DNA from: CALJUZ01 sp003387805
GTDB lineage: Bacteria; Bacillota; Limnochordia; Limnochordales; ZCTH02-B6
Assembly (NCBI GenBank): GCA_937975235.1
Contig: CALJUZ010000195.1
Span: 1-23,343 of the forward strand
Reading direction: 5' to 3'
Length of the DNA stretch: 23,343 bases
The first letter of the stretch is position 1. Each line of letters opens with the position of its first letter. The translations under genes and the position numbers were made by a program. This document shows, piece by piece, positions 22,679-23,343 of this stretch. Under the pieces are notes generated by a model. That model made no database searches, had not been told where the DNA came from, and saw only the letters and a program-made list of their open reading frames with translations.

Positions 22679-23002
22679 ATGGGTTGCGTGAGAACCATCA
22701 CGTTTCGTCCCGCGACGCTCCGGACCATCGTCGTCCGCAACGGTCTTCGGACCATCGCGGTCAACTCGCACGGGCTGCGGACCATCATCGTGCCCCGGAC
22801 CATCTCGCTTCGTCCCATCAGCTTCTCCGACTCGTTCCTCGCCCGCGTTCGCGTCACGGTGACGCCCGTCAGCAACGGGGTGGCCCGGGCGGTAGCGGTG
22901 CGGCCGGTGTTCGTGCGCCCGGTCCAGGTGGTCCGGCCGGTGGCCCTGCGCACCATCCGCGTCCTGCGGCCGGTCTCCGTCCGCACCACTAAGGTCTGCT
23001 GA
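22679..23002 (+). CDS. small, very basic Val/Arg-repeat protein of unknown function
   Basis: The 107-residue product matches no family I recognise. It contains 18 Arg, 1 Lys, 1 Asp and no Glu, Trp or Tyr, with Cys at position 3 and as the last residue. A short unit of the form (L/V)R(T/P)(I/V) recurs about a dozen times, for example LRTIVV, LRTIAV, LRTIIV and VRPVFVRPV, alternating charged and beta-branched residues as in beta strands. At DNA level CGGACCATC recurs at 22721, 22748, 22778 and 22796. The ATG has GGGAGGT 8 bases upstream, an excellent ribosome site, and third positions are mostly G/C, which supports a real gene over the antisense frames. A surface, coat or nucleic-acid-binding role is possible but unsupported. 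Confidence 0.65.
   Translation: MGCVRTITFRPATLRTIVVRNGLRTIAVNSHGLRTIIVPRTISLRPISFSDSFLARVRVTVTPVSNGVARAVAVRPVFVRPVQVVRPVALRTIRVLRPVSVRTTKVC
22721..22804 (+). repeat. four copies of CGGACCATC within the basic repeat gene
   Basis: Exact 9-base copies start at 22721, 22748, 22778 and 22796, in frame, encoding Arg-Thr-Ile. The spacings (27, 30, 18) are multiples of three, consistent with growth of the protein by internal duplication. Confidence 0.8.
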
Positions 23003-23044
23003 CGCGGCCGGCCGCCGAAGCGACGTGAGGCGGCGGCCGGCGTC
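23001..23044 (+). terminator. hairpin immediately after the basic repeat gene
   Basis: GACG (23001-23004) and CCGGCCGCCG (23008-23017) pair with CGGCGGCCGG (23031-23040) and CGTC (23041-23044), leaving a 3-base bulge. The 14-bp stem begins at the stop codon. No T-run follows, as is common for high-GC stop signals, so termination is inferred. Confidence 0.45.
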
Positions 23045-23145
23045 AAACCGCAGCGGCCGGCGGCCGGAGGCCGCGAGGGTTCGATGCGGTGAAGTCGACG
23101 GTTCAATGCAAGAAAACCGAGGAAGGAAGCGAAGCGTGTGTCTTG

Positions 23146-23172
23146 GCGCCCCGGATATTGCGTCCGGGGCGC
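23146..23172. terminator. perfect 10-bp inverted repeat, likely terminator of the edge gene
   Basis: GCGCCCCGGA (23146-23155) and TCCGGGGCGC (23163-23172) are exact reverse complements with a 7-base loop. It lies 6 bases beyond the stop of the reverse-strand edge gene and could also stop transcription from the left. There is no T-run on either side. Confidence 0.5.
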
Positions 23173-23178
23173 TGCTCG

Positions 23179-23343
23179 TTATGGCGAACGGGGTGACGGA
23201 GATGGCTCGGCCTGACCGCAATCCAGCCAGCCCGCGCCTCCGGGTCGTGGGACGAAACCCCTTGTTCTCGGGCGCTGAACTTTGGCCTTGAAAGCCTCGG
23301 CCGCGTCCTTGGCGGCGTCCTCGACGGCGTCCTTGGCGGCGTC
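23179..23343 (-). CDS. C-terminal end of a reverse-strand gene with LEA-like helical repeat (truncated by window edge)
   Basis: A reverse-strand frame enters from the right edge and runs 54 codons to TAA at 23179-23181. The first part, DAAKDAVEDAAKDAAEAFKA, is an Ala/Asp/Lys helical repeat like those of late-embryogenesis-abundant or YtxH-type small stress proteins. After that the codons lose their G/C third-position bias, so the true C terminus could be in another frame. A strong hairpin just past the stop supports a gene end here. The function cannot be assigned from this piece. Confidence 0.4.
   Translation of the reverse strand, partial: DAAKDAVEDAAKDAAEAFKAKVQRPRTRGFVPRPGGAGWLDCGQAEPSPSPRSP
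23305..23343. repeat. 12-base tandem repeat at the window edge
   Basis: GTCCTTGGCGGC, GTCCTCGACGGC, GTCCTTGGCGGC and a partial fourth copy run to the window end. They encode the repeating helix of the reverse-strand edge gene. Confidence 0.75.

Noticed and set aside
22613..23221. A 202-codon minus-strand frame opposite the basic repeat gene.
   Set aside because: It has no recognisable domain, and the plus-strand gene has a far better ribosome site and codon bias.
23025..23291. An 88-codon plus-strand frame near the right edge.
   Set aside because: It has poor codon bias, begins inside a terminator-like hairpin and has no clear ribosome site or family match.
1..23343. tRNA or rRNA genes, insertion sequences, prophage genes, CRISPR arrays.
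   Set aside because: None was recognised on either strand; all longer stretches are explained by protein genes.

Overview
The window is very GC-rich (about 70% by eye) and carries the spore genes gpr and spoIIP inside the gene order comEC-holA-rpsT-gpr-spoIIP-lepA-hemW-hrcA-grpE-dnaK-dnaJ-prmA-rsmE, an order known from Bacillus and its relatives. This points to a chromosome segment of a high-GC, endospore-forming Bacillota (Symbiobacterium-, Thermaerobacter- or Limnochorda-like; the genus is a guess). The class 2 (quinone-linked) PyrD fits a respiring organism.

Layout. 1-2394: the 3' part of comEC and holA, nearly abutting. 2391-2666: rpsT, on the opposite strand. 2762-3904: gpr. 3901-5256: an orphan membrane-anchored solute-binding-like protein, reverse strand. 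5382-6797: spoIIP. 6829-8412: murJ, reverse strand. 8557-11588: lepA and hemW. 11611-12717: pyrD, reverse strand. 12879-19685: the heat-shock operon hrcA-grpE-dnaK-dnaJ followed by the modification genes prmA and rsmE. 19695-22467: a reverse-strand pair encoding a BsuPI-like protease-inhibitor protein and a large lipoprotein subtilase. 22679-23002: a small, very basic Val/Arg-repeat protein behind a structured leader. 23179-23343: the C-terminal end of a probable reverse-strand gene with a LEA-like helical repeat.

How it works together. The heat-shock block has a perfect CIRCE operator (12923-12949) behind a sigma-A-type promoter, so HrcA should control its own operon. A second promoter lies just upstream of grpE and has no CIRCE. 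The leader it would produce can fold the grpE ribosome binding site into an A/U-rich hairpin of the fourU thermometer type. That would make heat control two-layered, transcriptional at hrcA and translational at grpE.

Compared with the Bacillus gene order, three reverse-strand single genes (the solute-binding-like gene, murJ, pyrD) interrupt the block. Convergent neighbours are packed extremely tightly, and two pairs share a palindromic 4-base double stop (TTAA, CTAG). The lepA promoter is placed so that the mRNA would begin at or next to the AUG. The least explained part is 19695-23343: a secreted protease with an inhibitor-like partner, and an unfamiliar basic repeat protein with a riboswitch-like leader.
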